Part shown: piece after piece, positions 1-13,677 of the stretch
Layout of the letters: each line of letters starts with the position of its first letter
Position numbering within the stretch: the stretch's first letter is position 1
Source of the DNA: Antedon bifida
Lineage: Eukaryota; Echinodermata; Crinoidea; Comatulida; Antedonidae
Length of the DNA: 64,000 bases
Assembly (NCBI GenBank): GCA_963402885.1
Contig: OY727098.1
Coordinates: 15,734,717 to 15,798,716, forward strand
Direction: 5' to 3'
The notes under the pieces: generated by a model
The model's database searches: none
The model's input: only the letters and a program-made list of their open reading frames with translations
What the model was told of the DNA's origin: nothing
Translations under genes and position numbers: made by a program

Positions 1-1168
1 ATGGTTGTTCTAAGCATGCAATTAAAGCAGTGTAAAAAAAAAACAAATAACAAACACATGCAAAATTAAAACAAAGTAAATTAAAGAGAAAAACAACATC
101 ATTACTAAAAAAAAAACATTACTTTGCTTTAAATAAATAATTTTGTTTGACAAATCCAAAAGCAATTACTCACATTCTTTTGCTTTTGGATTTGTCAAAC
201 AAAATGATTTATTTATTATCTACAATCCTACAAAATGCATTTATTCACGGATTACTTTGCTTTTAATATTAGATTCTTCTTCTTTTTAAGCCATTGTGAA
301 AATTCTAAGTATCAACCCAGTGCTGAAACATTTTACAGTTTAGTCATACTTCAACAAAATAAAAAATTATTGCCTCACAACGGACAGAATTAATGGCATC
401 AGTAATATAACAAACATGATGCTCACACAATATCATTAAATCCAATTAAACTGCAGATTTTAATAACAACTGTATTTTAAATTTGAATCATACTCATAAT
501 TATTTATTCAAACAAATAAGTAAATAATTGATTTTTGATAGTGTGTCATATTTTAAGAATAAATTTTGTATTGTTCATAGAATTTGTGACGGTATCATAT
601 TTTTAATGATGTAGACAGCTTTGTAGAGTATTAATCATTTTTAACATTGCATGTTTTGTATTTTTATTAATTAATGTGCATACGGCTTCCCCTTGGGAGG
701 TATTTTTGAAATAAATAAAAACAACAATAGGGTGGGAACTTAACAACATTGGATGTAATCAATGGTCTACTTAGCATGCTAGGTAACACCTTTGAATGCA
801 CTTGAGTGAATGCCTTAAAATAAACTGGGTGTGAATTTAGACTGAGTGACCCGCCCACTGCAACTACATTGTCAATAACAGGTGAGAAACCAAACTAAAA
901 AAATCAAGCATTATCATGATACTACACTACTACTATTATGGCTCCAACAAAAAAAAGAAAAGAAATCTAATAATAAAGAAGGGTTGGATGGTTGTATTAA
1001 ACAAACAAAATTTAAAATGGGTTTGAAAAAACTGAAAGGGAACTATGGTGAACTAAAATACATATGATATTGTGATCTTTTCATATATAAATTTACTGTG
1101 TATGGTTTACAAAAAGAATTTTAACTGTAAAAATAAGTTTACATGCTTAGTGCATTAAAATAAATATT
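1..1168. other. Downstream of PKD2, no gene seen
   Basis: AT-rich sequence to the left of the last PKD2 codon I could place. It holds one strong inverted repeat (131-214). A further PKD2 terminal exon could lie here or beyond the window edge, because the last coding exon found ends at a good splice donor. I see no convincing reading frame of any other gene. Confidence 0.6.
131..214. repeat. Inverted repeat, 35-bp arms
   Basis: Arms at 131-165 and 180-214 match at 34 of 35 positions around a 14-nt loop, giving a stable hairpin that includes the inverted words TTTGACAAATCC and GGATTTGTCAAA. It lies in AT-rich DNA downstream of PKD2. It could be a small foldback element; no target duplication is evident. 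Confidence 0.8.
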
Positions 1169-4100
1169 TTATTTATCGTGATGATGGGAACTTACCGCTG
1201 ATGAAGGTCTCTGCGAGATGGAACTACCAGGGCGAGAAACAGCCGCCAAAGAACGTGCTGCACTGTGTCGTCCGCTGCTGGTACTTCCTGCTCCTCTATT
1301 GGACAAGGATGCGTCCGAATCCCAGCGTTCCAACTCTTCACGTACAAGTCGCTCCATCTGTTCACGTCTGTTACCATCGCCCTCCTCATCCTAAAGATAA
1401 AAGTAGAGAAGGTTTATACATTGGAAATTATGAGAAGTATTTTATGATGGATGTGACTGTGATGTTTGGGTTTGCAATCACAGAATCAATGGTACACAAG
1501 TATTATACCTCTTTAATATTATCCAATAGTTTGCCCATAGTTTCGCGTCTTTTAAGTTTCGCCCGTTCCATAGCCTCTAGTTTAACCAACACCGCATCAA
1601 TCTTCGACACAATGCTACCAATCGAATGTTCCATACGGTCAACTCTTCGGCTCAAACTAGAAAAAAAAGCAGTTATTAGTATTCTAATTGGTTATATTCA
1701 TTCTATCTTTTATTTCAGAATCTCTGGTCAAGAGAGTAAAGTAAAATTACATATAAATACAACTGTACTAATTACTACTACTCATCTCAGGATGGCATTC
1801 CACCTGGAGAGCATTCCACATGTATCAATATTAAAATAGAACACTTCCTCGCTTTATTGCACTTAAAAGATGTCCCCTTAATAGGAGTTCTGTTGTACAA
1901 CTACGTTTTTACATACACAACAAATTCTTCATAGGATACACCGCTGACTCCACCACGTCCACGTCCACCACCACCATCTTCGTCATCATCATCATAACTA
2001 CCGTTGCTCTCACTGGTACCAGGGCGTGGTCCACTTCCTCCATTCTCTTCAAGTTCTGCAAGTTGGTTGTTCAAGTCAGTCTAACAAAACAAATTTGAAA
2101 ATTTAACAACCAACGGCAAACTTTATTTATATTGTTATTAATTAAAATCCTAAAAATGTTAATTCTTTTTAATACCACATATGAACAGACTTGTACATAA
2201 AGTATAAATCTGCTTCACAAACTAAAATCTTTATTTTAGTACTGTTTAATTAAGTGAAAACATACCTTTTGTGTTTCAAGGTCTGAAGCCATCTTCATCT
2301 GCTCTTCAGCATCTAGGATACGATCGCCATCAACGTCATACTTGGCAAACACAGCCTCAATTTCAGGATCAGCATGTCCACGACTATATTCAAATTATAA
2401 ATTTATTACAAATTGAGATGACAAGATGAGATGCAAACCTACTAGTCGATATTTGTACTAACAAGTAATAAGACTAACAAGGGTAAAAATGTATATATAA
2501 AAGTGAACATTAATAATTGGGAGACCATTAGATGCAGGTCCATTGGATTTGTTTGCGTCACAAAACAAACCTTATTTAGTAATTTTATGTATATGAATGA
2601 AGATTATTGTAGGTAGATAAAAAAGATAAATAAGAAATCACAACATACGCTTTGAGTTCCATTCTCCACTCGTCAAAGTCCAAGTGCTGGTCAGCATTGT
2701 GGTCAGCATGTGCAAGAGCCTCCTGAATGTCCGCTATCTTGTCACGTTTAAAGTTCAACTTGCCAACCATCTTCTCGTAGCCTTTCTTGAAATAATCAGT
2801 GATTTCAAATTCACTCTTCTGGTTTGCAATGTCTGCCTTCACTTCACTGTAGGTGTCATTGATAATGGCCAAGAACATGTTCTAAAAATTAAATAAAATT
2901 AAAATAAGAACATTTTATAATTTGTAAATAGTAGAAGGTACTTGGTATCATCCTTTTATATGTATTAAATAATAATAATCTTAATAGACAGCCTCTATTA
3001 ATGAAGGTGACTTAATGTTTATATAGATTAGGTTACATTTTAATAGATTAGGCTGTATGTTATTAGAATGTGGTCTTTCAAATAAGGTCTTAAAAGAGGT
3101 AGTATTAATAATAGACACTGGAGAATTGTAATACGATAGTCTTTTTATATAGATTAGGTAGTCTATTAATAATAGGTTGTCTCTTAATATAGGTAGTCTC
3201 TAAATAAAAGTTTTTCTTAATATATGGTGGTCCCTTAATAGAAGGAGTCTCTAAATAAAAGTTATTTCCTAATAGACAGTGGTCCCTTAATAGAGGTAGT
3301 CTCTAAATAAAAGTTGTTTCTTAATAGATGGTGGTCCCTTAATAGAAGTAGTCTCCAAATAAAAGTTATTTCTTAATAAATGGTGGTTTATTAATAGAGG
3401 TAGTCTCTTAATAAAAGTTGTTTCATGGTGTTTCAGAATATAGTGGATTAGAATTTGCTTTACTTACCAGCAAGACAAAGAACACAACAAATACATAGGA
3501 CATGAAAAACAGAGGTCCAAGAATACGATTTGCGGCTTCAAGTTCATGGAAATCAAAGTCTCCAAGGATGATACGGAACAAAGTGAAGCTAAAAAGTAAA
3601 AGACATATTATGAGAAAGGATTTGTTCCCTTAAATTTACAGTTTTGTTTGACTGTAATTACTTTAAATGTGTTAAGGTTAGAAATAAAATAATGACAGTT
3701 ATACTTACACACAGTCACCAATGGTGTGGAAATCCTTGATCTGAGTGCCAAAGACCAAGTAACCCAACTGAGCATATGCCAAAAAGATGATTAAGAACAT
3801 GACAGTAAAGCCTCCCACGTCTTTAGCACATTTTGACAATGTTGATGATAACTGGGTCATTGTCTTGTTAAAGCTGATATACTTGAATACCTAGAGTTAA
3901 AAAAAAGTCCTTTATTATTTATTGTTTATTTTTTTTTCATCTTAATATTTAAATATTTCCTAAAAATACACACTAGTTTAATCAGTTTAAGTAACACTAT
4001 GCTGTTCTATTTTTTGTAAATTATGGAAAAATAAAGTAAAGTCGTTTGATGTTTTGAAACATTTATTTGTTCGATGTCAATTTGTTCAATTCGTTGCATG

Positions 4101-7100
4101 TCCTAATTTGTAGTAAACTTTATTTAATAAACCTTAATAAATATGTGGTAAATTAAAAACATTAAAAGCTCAATACAGATACATATAGCTACAATCAGTA
4201 TCCAGTATATTGCAAAAATTTTAATTCGGCTATACTATATCTATCAAAAACTGAAATAAAAAAGAAAAGAAAAAAATCATACCTTGACCCAAGCAAGGAA
4301 TACAGCAATAGCAATGACGTTGTTGAACACTCCCTGACAGTAGCCTAAGAATTCAAAGTCAGCATACTGCTCTGGTTGGGATAGCAATGTCTCAATCATA
4401 CGATTCACAGCCATTGTACGATACACACTGAATACCATACACAGCACAGATATCTGTAGAAAGATTTTGTTTTCAATGATTTTCATTTTAATAAAATATT
4501 ATTATTTATTTTTCCAATCAGCCATCACATCACAACTGTCATTCTCAACTCTCCTCCACATGTTTTTGGACTGCAGTAGTCACTAAGAATTTTAATAATT
4601 GTGAATTAATCAATAACTTTGGGTTAAATGTATTCACTTAATAGATACGAAAAATTGTCTTAAAATATAAAGGGTAGTTTCCTTATTCAAAGTGTGATTA
4701 GTGAATTTGGCCACTATTAACAATGTTTAATTATAAAAACTAACATACAATTTTGAGTTACCTATGTTATCTGTGCACATTGGGAACTACATCTATAGCC
4801 ATGAAGCTCATTTAAAACACAAAAGGGCTTTAACTAGAAAATATGAAAACATGAGCTGGCTAACATGCTCAGTGGAATAATGAATTGTAAACAATGAAAT
4901 CAACTCACAATAATGATAATGACATCTAAGCAGTTCCAGATAGTTTTAAAGTATGCCATGCGATGCTTTCGAATCTCAATAACCTCTTCTACAATGTAGT
5001 ACATAACGAAGATAACAAAAATGCATTCACAGGCCCTCACAAAGAAGTCAAAGGCTGTGATGTAACGCAACAGTTTCACGGTTCGGAAATTCCATGAAGG
5101 AATAGCGCCACCAGTGGCAGGGAATTCCATTACCATTCTAGAAGATAAATGTTCATAAAATATTGATTTTGATCAGTATTTATTTATTTATTCAAGATCC
5201 AACAGTGTAAAGAAAAACACCAAAACAGGATCGCCATAAAATATACATTTGATTTACATTAAAACGAACAGGAAAACAAACAGATTTATATATTATTAAA
5301 AATGACATTAAAAGCAGAAGTATTACAACTAAAAATATCGATTGTTTACATGGCAAAAACCCATAATTCATTTCATTTTTATTTATTATTTAATTCGCAA
5401 TCCAATGTACCCTGTACATATAATATTACAAATTAAAAGATAAAAAATACAATAAAACAAAAACCCATGTACCACAGACTGGTAATACATTAAAAATCCC
5501 CAGTTTGCATCCATTGTTGACACATAAAGGCATTTCTCCTAATGCACATTTATAACCCAAACATTATTAGAGTGGATAATCCTTAGTGAAAAACCATAAA
5601 TAAATTGTCTGATGTTTTCTTTGAAAATAATAATGGTAATTTTAATGAATATTGAAAAAAAAAATAAAGCTCTGTCTACACTATCAAACTAGTTTGACTA
5701 AAAAAGTGTGATGTGCCCAAATATGGTAGTGCTATGCTTAAATATGGTATATGACATCATCATTTTTTTGTCACATAAAGTTTGATGGTGTAGACAGAGC
5801 TTAAGAGCACAAAAACAACACTTACCTGACAATACAGAACAGATTAATATTAGCATTGTATACAGTGAAATCTACCATCACCACACGTGTTCCACGATCC
5901 AGCCACAGGTTTTCCATAAGGTCATTGATCATCGATATCGAGTCACCACGATTATCGGTGAGATCTTGGTAAAAACCACCACCGCCATATGACGCTAGTT
6001 TACCCCAGTGAGAAGAGCCGTCTAATTCCGATTCAGTTGAATATACCCAACTGCAATTTATAAAAAAAAATAAAATGTTTGTACAATTAGAAAACTTAAT
6101 ACAGTTTAAAACAATAATAGTATACACTGTAACCTTCTAATAAATTTTAAAAAAAATCTCTTTCAAAAGTTAGAGAGAATAAATTATATAGTTAGGGCTA
6201 TAACTATAAGTATATGTTTTGTTAAATGGTTGAAACATCAGAATTTCCAGAAACCATGGTAGGGCAGCCCAATGGTTTCTGGTATTAAGAGAGTGGGTGT
6301 ATTAAGTAACAAAGTACGGTCAAGTTTTTTTCTTAATTGTGACTATACTCAGATGAGGCAGTGTATGATGATGATGATTGCTCACACCAAAGGTTAATAC
6401 AAAAAATAAAAAAGAAACATACGCTGTGCCGTTTGCTTTTCCAAATGTTTGTTGATCTTCACTTGCTTCAGAATATGGTGCATAACACGTCTTAATAATG
6501 TCAGAAAAATGGTCGTGAACAATACAGGAGTCGTTTCGTACTTTCAGTTGTCTTATCCGTGGTATTCCTAACATCTTGTTTTCATAAAATATATAACCCC
6601 ATTCATCTCGCGTCACATTCTCGTCATTGTACCATTTCTCCCAATACAGTCCGTCCATCAGCACGTTCTGCGAGAACTATAAAAATGAAAAAAGACATAG
6701 AAGATAATGAACATATCATTCTATTTAAGATAAACTGCTATTGCCAACCATACAGTAGATGTTACAACTTGGTTGTTGAGTTGACCACATTTTGTAGTTT
6801 ACACTAATTCAGTAGCTGAAAATATTATATATAAATACAAATAATGAGCTCACCCTCCAGAAATCAGCCATGGTTGTAGATCCACGGAATGTATTCTTGG
6901 TGTCTGGATACTGGGAGTCCAAGAATAGCTCTGACATCACTTTGGTGTAGTAGTACATAGTAGAGCTGGTCATTCCAAACGTAACTGTAAAAATATAACA
7001 AGTAGGCATTGTACATCATAATTTTGATTTTTATTAAAATAATTAAAAATTGAGAGATAAAGAATCTTCCATTTTGGAAATGAACAAGTATGAATGTACC

Positions 7101-10100
7101 TTAACAATCATAGGTTTATTTTCACATTAAAAGGTGAGGTTTAAACAAGACAACAATTTATATTTGAAATTAGTTTCTTTTCATATCGTCATTTGAAGAT
7201 AACAATGAAAAGTCATTTGTTGACGATAAACAACTTTAATACTTTTTTTCACTGTAATTATACAGTATCTCTGTTGAGATAATAGTCTATTGCAATTTTA
7301 ATATCCAGGTACTAATAGCTAGACACACCAATTTTCCAGTACTACATAAACACAGAAAATAAATTCAGAAAAGAATTTCTCCATGGTAAGAATGATACTG
7401 ATGAATAAAATTATCACGGGAAATGAAAACACATTTACACAGCACTAAATGGAATTTAATCAATTCATTAATGGTTCATGTTGCTTTATAACTAGGTTGC
7501 ATTATTATTTATTTAGTAGTTATCAACAGTGGAAACTCATTTAATTTAATCATGCTTTAGTTACAGAACAGGGAGAGTAAAGCTTGGTTCTCACTAGGGA
7601 CGCAACGCAAGGACGTAAGTGATTTGACCAATCACAAGCGATTGATTATTCGAACTGTCACTTGTTATTGGTTGCGCCATTGCGTCTCTAGTGGGAACCA
7701 GGCTAAAATCAGGTTAATTTATTATAGTTTTTAGAATACATAATAAAGTAAAATCTGAGTAAAGTTGACAGTTAAAAGAAAGCAATAAACAGAATCTTAA
7801 TCTCAAGATTAAGTGAGAAACCACTTTTGCTAATTTTCGGAATTGAGAATTTTACCTTATTTAAACAACAATTTTAAATTATTAAATACACTATAAATAT
7901 TAGAACAACTGATTAATTAAAGAAATGTAATAAATATTGGTAATAAAGATTGGTAAAAGTACTCCATGTACTGCAGTAAATTATGGTTGATTTTTATATA
8001 CTTTGATATAGAATTTGGTTTAGCTTTGTAAAGTTATTGTGAGATATTGCAACAATTGATATTGACAATGAACAGAATCTTGAATTATTGGTTTGCCAAG
8101 CAACGAGCAAGGTAGAATTGACTACTAATTATAATTAATAAAATGTGATAAAGTACTGTAAGTAACTTCTATTGTTCCTATTCAACGATGCAATTGTCAT
8201 AATCTTTATATTAGAAAGCCATCTCTACCCGATTGGGTAGCTTTGTATTGAAATTGGTTTCATTTTATACTGCGTCATTGGTTGCCAAGGAGTTTCTATA
8301 GAAACTACAACAAAAACTATTTCGAAGGATATTGATTATGATATTTACGTTGAGTAGGTGAAAGGGATTCAAACATCGTTACCATTTTATGATACTTTAA
8401 AGATGTTTATAATCGCTACAGAACTGTTTTCATAACATTTTTAATTTAAATATAAATTATATTCTACCATATATATTCTACCATTTTAAAGTACTACCAA
8501 ATACGACAGCACACATTTAAATAATATTCTATAATAACTAAAAAAACAAGGTTTTTCTTGACCCAACCTAAATTTCCTCAGTTTGTTCCAGGGATATAAA
8601 TTTTATATTTATTTAATTAAAAAAAGAACAAGTAAAACAATGATGATAATTGAATACAGTAATACTACATAGTGAGAAATGATGATAATAATCAATACAA
8701 TACTGTAACTAGCAGCATGATGGTTAGGTTATCAACAACTTTATTAATAAAAACAATAAGACCTACACAATTATACCTCTACTATGATCCAATTGAAAAA
8801 AAAAGGTGTGAGGAGCTTTCCTGTTCAGTTTCATTTATTAATAAAATAGTGGATGAGATCTGTGAAACTGGGAATAGTACACATAGGTATTCATAAAGTT
8901 AATAAAGTTAATACCTAAAATGGCCCGAGTGTGTACTTTGTAACTAATTGTACAGGTTCCCCAAATCACTGGTCATACAGTGTAAAAAGAATCTGACATT
9001 ACTAACATTAAGTAATGTTCTACTATTCTGTTCTTGTAATGATAAAACCATCCAAACACTTGAATTGCTTTTTAAATGGTTTAGTAGAACTAATAACATT
9101 AACGTTAAAATGCTTAATGGAAAAATTATTCACTAATTTGGATTTCAAAGTGCAGTGTGCAAATTTCCCTAAGCGTATTTAATTATGAGATTCAATAATT
9201 GGAAGAAAATGATATTCCATGTAAACATCTACTGCAAGTTTTAATATTCATCACACACCTAATTAAAGTGCAAGAGCTGAAACAGTGAATAACAATAGTT
9301 TGCTAATACTGATAGTTAATACAGAACCATGTCCTCAGACAGCTTATAATAAAACATTGTTTGTGTCTTTCTTTCAGATGCAAATCATATCATATTGGAA
9401 GCTTGTACCGCACAATAGAATGCTACTTAAGTGCGTGCTTATCAGATATTCCACCTAATGTATACTGTATACATAGCATCTTGTTTTTACAATATAAATA
9501 AATTAAAATGTAATAAATGTTAAATATACTGTACTAGTATATTACATTTTAAAAAGAAAAAAATATTACTATACTGTAGTTTTATAGATTCAGAGTTGAA
9601 TGAGGATTATTAACTTTACAATAAAATTGACACTGACAGAAACCACTTCAAGAATAAAGTAAGGAACACCAAAATAATTCATTAGGCACTTCCTATCACC
9701 ATTTGGTTATGTGTTACATTATTATTCAGTTATTTGTTCCTGAAAATGTTTCCAAAACGTTTATCCTCTTGTTTTTATCATCAATTGTTATTTTCATATT
9801 AGCGAGCGTCTTTTAATTTATTAATAGTATTAGTAGATTTACTGTTCTATTAAAACACCATGGTGGCACTATTTTTTTTGTATTGAATTTATGTGTGCGC
9901 AATGCTTACAAAATTAAGATGCGAGAATTTTGGAATATATTACTGTAAATACTAATTATTTGTACTAAACAGATGTCTTACTGTCATTTGAACATCTTTA
10001 AGTTGGTGGCTATGCAACTATTGTAAAATGCAAAGCTGGTTTTTTACATCATTATATATTCAATAGTAAAGAAATTAAACGCATTAGTGTTTGCAATTGC

Positions 10101-13100
10101 TGACCTTAAAATACTGGCTGTTGCTGACCATGAGGTATTAGTCTGATCTGAACATAAGTGGCGTTGTACTACTCTTCTCATCATGCAGTTGCTCGCTGTC
10201 AAACTGTTGTACTGTATCTTTAAATAATATCACATACAAATCCTAAACATTGTACTTACCAATGCAAATGACAACCAAGAAGACCATGTAAATGGCCAAT
10301 TCTCGCAGGGTGGTCCGCACATGCAGTTCTTTATCGGCCTTTGTGTCATCTGTCTGTCTGGTTCTCCAAAAAGCTACAAATTTAGATTTTGAAATATTTC
10401 TTTAGTTTTAATATTCTGTATTTTAGCAACATAACATTAAATACAAAAATTATTATGCATATCATTATACCCACTGAGAAATTGTTTGGCCTACTCCACT
10501 GGACCCAGCTAGTATGATTTAGATTGTTTCCATATGGTTGGCTACACAATTTTAAAAGGTACTGTAGGATGATTATGAAACATTAGAATTAACTGTGGTT
10601 TAGTAAATCAAACCGAAATTAAAAACATTTAACAAAATATTTTCCATCTTATTATAATTAATTAAAATCATTGAAATCACTTCACATCACATCTTTGTCA
10701 AAGTTTCATTTATTATTTTATAACCTACTGTACTGTATGCAAATCATTACCACACCGACAGCCACAATAGCCATATTAAAACTGAGTATGTGAGAAATAC
10801 ATTGAGGAAACTAGGTCCTACCATGGAAAAATATAACTTATTTCTCCATGGTCCTACTAATACTATAATAATTAATCCAATGTGTCAAGTGGAGAAGCCA
10901 GCTTCAACCTACTTAAAATACAGGCAGGGAACCCGTCTTATATTACCTTTAAGCAAGCTAAATTTAGCTAACAAGCATCAATGTTGTTATAGATAGTAAC
11001 CTGTGTGTTAGAGCACACTACAGTTTTCAGAACATAAGTATTCAGCCTCCTGCTATAGGATTCTTCTTAGTATCTAAACACACTAATTGGGGCTTTTCCT
11101 AGTAAAGTCTACGAGGTAACGTGGGTTAGAAAGTTAAGGGTTAGTGGAAATAGAACGGTACTTTTGGGTATATTGAGTCTTGGGCATATGCTGTGTTAAA
11201 AACAGGCTGGGTGGAAGACCTTAACATATATTTTAGGCTGGTTGGAAAACTCTGACCTGCCTTTGCCAAGTACAATTCATTGACAATCACTATGGTTATG
11301 TTGTAACAGTAACTTTCAAAATTGGATGCTTTTTTATGTTGCAATAATCTAGTATTAAATTTTTATTGTAAAGATGTGACTTTTTTTTTTTTAATTAGTG
11401 AATAAATCAATAGTGAAAATGGTTGACATGACATCTTTATCTGTTCTTGGAAAAACAAACATTAATTTACAAGAAGACTGTACCAAATAAATGGTATTGT
11501 GCATTCAGTGTAAACAGAAACTGCAGAGTAACTACAGAAGAGCTATATTGACTGAATAATACTGGATACGTTTCCTCTTTTGAAATTAAACATTTTCTCA
11601 CAGAAATAACATTCAGCAGATGCTCTAATTTACTTCTATTCTATTTCATTATAAAGAGTTTGGATTTCACAATTACGCACGTTTCATACCCAAAGGCATT
11701 GCTTTTTTAGAGGTTTCTAAATGCTTCCCCTCAACAGAGACTATAAGAATCAGCGCACGTCTCAGTGCCTCTTTTCATAACACACAAGCCTGTTTAATAA
11801 AGAAAGCACAAACCATCATAGTATGCACAAACTAAATAATGCTGTGTTATGAGTGAGTTGAGAAATACTAAGAAGGTTATTGGTGAGATAAATTTAAAGA
11901 GTCAAGATTTGAAAGCAGAAGGTGTAACAGCTGACAGGCAACACCTGATATAAACAAACAAAAGTTTCAATTTGTATTTAATGTTACTGCACGAAGCACT
12001 GTTATTGTAGTAACAATTGTTTCATTGTACTTTTTATACAGGTACACTACTACTATTATAAGTCACTAATCGATTGATTGCCGAAAGTGATTGATAATAT
12101 ATCTACAGTAGAACCTCCTTTGGGACACCTCTATTCAAGGGACATTTTCATGTGAATGAACGAGGGCCACATGTTTTAAAATTATTATCCTTATTTTGGG
12201 GCCATCTCTATTACACTTTGTGGGGTCCCAATGGTGCCTCCTTAATATGGGTTTTACTGTATTGAATATTCATCATGATAATTGCTATAAAGACAACATA
12301 CACAGTGATTGAAAAACAAGCCCAACAATACCTAGAATTGCTTTTTGAGAAAAAAATATATCTCTAACTAAATGATAATATTCTAACTTTACTACGGTAT
12401 ATGGAAATAATATGCTAATATATCAACTTAATTTGGAATCGTTAACTGTGTGAAGTAGTGGTAACCATGTCTATTTTTTTCTATTACAAAAATGGCTAAT
12501 ATAAATTGCGTTTAGATAAAATTATTTTCTACATTATTGATTTTTAGTGCAAATTATAATTTATTCATAAGCACACGTTGTACAAGGATATCACAAAGAC
12601 ATACAACTTATCGATTTTGTTATAAAAGCTACCAAGGAGAGGCTTCGATCGCTGTATTTGACCAATCAATATTGAACTAGAAAAACATTGAAAATTCGTT
12701 CAAGTATAGATTATGAACATAGCGCAATAGCAAATTTGAATAGAGTTTATGGGCAAACAATTTAATGCACTTATTAATTTCTGATGAGAAATAACAAAAT
12801 TAAATATTGATTATTGTGCAATGCAGATATTGACGCATGAAAATGAACAACGGTACGATATCCTTCCGCCATCTTAAAAAGAGTAGTTAAAAAGTGTAAC
12901 AAATTATATAACTAAATAATATTAAAAAGTATTTCAGAGGCTAATTGTCATTGTACAGTACTACAAATTAAACTATTAAAATGACAGCTAATTTTAAAAA
13001 TTCCCTATAAAACAGATAATTAAAGAATGAAATAAATAATAATTATTGATCTAAATACGATACAGGCATATCATAATGATGGAAATGTGATTAAAACAAT

Positions 13101-13677
13101 TTTTTAAAACATATTTTACTGTTGATATTGTTGTCAGCAATGTTGAAATTGCCAATTAATATATTATAATTACGGTATAGTAATTAAAATGAAGCCTTTG
13201 CTTACTCTAGTTTGATGGCAACTGGAAAAAAAAATGATATTAGGCTTAATCTAGGTAAGGTTACTCACATCTAAGGAATCTTTTGAATTTTGTCCAGCAT
13301 CCTGCCTTTTGTTGAAGTTCCTTCTCTTTGGCAGCAGCTGGATCAACAACTCTCATCTGTCCTCCAACATAAACTTCACTTTCCATAGCCATTGGGTTGT
13401 CATCAGCATCATCACTATCTTCGTTTTCTCCTTCTCTTCGTCCAAAACTGCTGTTCAACTCTCTTTCTTCGGTCCCCATGTCGAAACCATCATTATCCCA
13501 GGCCGATCGTGAAGCAGAGCTTTGTGGTCGCCTGTCAAATCCTTCCTCCTCAATCTTGTCCATATCGGCGTCGCGGTCCTTCGTTGATATACCAGTACCA
13601 GGCCTACTCGTACCACTTGGCGAAGGGCTAACTCTGGGACTCTTCGGTCGCCTTGATATAGCACTCATATTGCACAA
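1169..13677 (-). CDS. PKD2: Polycystin-2 (TRPP cation channel)
   Basis: Ca2+-permeable TRP-family channel of cilia and ER that partners polycystin-1 in vertebrates. Coding exons (minus): 13269-13677, 10260-10373, 6854-6984, 6423-6676, 5826-6050, 4909-5137, 4283-4453, 3709-3890, 3468-3588, 2649-2881, 2266-2383, 1917-2080, 1509-1656, 1169-1390; 906 aa if the last exon reads to the stop (human 968). Seen: N-terminal RVSP, matching the RVxP ciliary motif; TM1 near residues 150-172; a polycystin/TOP domain over about 175-390 (SSHWGK, WLDRGTR, NINLFC); the remaining TM segments; selectivity filter LGD (580-582); an EF-hand loop [12 protein letters not shown] (706-717); and a coiled coil with [18 protein letters not shown]. 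The first ATG is at 13677; one 9 nt downstream (13668) is equally possible. The C-terminus is uncertain because exon 14 carries an internal GTAAGT donor before the stop. Confidence 0.97.
3190..3425. repeat. 51-bp tandem repeat in PKD2 intron
   Basis: About 4.5 imperfect units, 51-52 bp each, contain GTCTCTAAATAAAAG and GGTGGTCCCTTAATAGA; unit starts recur near 3197, 3248, 3299, 3350 and 3402. Decayed relatives extend left to about 2990. It lies in the intron between the exons at 3468-3588 and 2649-2881. Confidence 0.85.
5667..5802. mobile_element. MITE family A, copy 1 (PKD2 intron)
   Basis: A short non-autonomous DNA element with terminal inverted repeats AAGCTCTGTCTACACTATCA and its complement ending TAGACAGAGCTT. 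The inside carries GTGATGTGCCCAAATATGG. Three more copies lie at 22198-22353, 25018-25142 and 46001-46164, so this is a dispersed family. It has no coding capacity. Confidence 0.85.
6247..6282. repeat. Short hairpin, 11-bp arms
   Basis: CCAGAAACCAT and its complement ATGGTTTCTGG flank 14 nt in a PKD2 intron. It resembles the CATGG micro-palindromes in size but not in sequence, and no flanking direct repeat was found. Confidence 0.5.
6985..10259. other. PKD2 intron 2 (3.3 kb)
   Basis: A long intron between the TM1 exon and the first exon of the extracellular domain. It contains a family B MITE (7578-7706) and a possible half copy of the CATGG element near 7376-7386. I see no gene inside; the short open frames there have no recognisable content. 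Confidence 0.75.
7578..7706. mobile_element. MITE family B, copy 1
   Basis: Terminal inverted repeats read AAGCTTGGTTCTCACTAGGG and the complement of CTAGTGGGAACCAGGCTAA. The inside has GACGCAACGCAAGGACG and TTTGACCAATCACAAGCG. Related copies are at 31053-31213 and 48324-48845. No coding capacity. It sits in PKD2 intron 2. Confidence 0.8.
10816..10857. mobile_element. CATGG micro-palindrome, copy 1
   Basis: A 30-bp palindrome-like insert (10822-10851) starts CATGGAAAAATA and ends TTATTTCTCCATGG. It is flanked by a direct repeat TCCTAC at 10816-10821 and 10852-10857. The flanking duplication and the related copies elsewhere point to insertion of a very small mobile unit. Confidence 0.75.
12106..12261. 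mobile_element. MITE family C, copy 1
   Basis: The ends are CAGTAGAACCTCC and GGGTTTTACTGTA, imperfect inverted repeats. The inside has GGGACACCTCTATTCAAGGG and CCTTAATATGGG. Relatives are at 14615-14786, 19746-19835 and 51561-51722. No coding capacity. Confidence 0.7.

Larger units (their letters stand above)
10374..13268. other. PKD2 intron 1 (2.9 kb)
   Basis: An intron between the N-terminal exon and the TM1 exon. It carries a CATGG micro-palindrome (10816-10857) and a family C MITE (12106-12261). No gene was seen in it. Confidence 0.75.

Noticed and set aside
1201..1839. Long plus-strand open frame (212 codons)
   Set aside because: It is antisense to PKD2 exons 13 and 14, whose minus-strand reading matches the polycystin-2 coiled coil and C-terminus.
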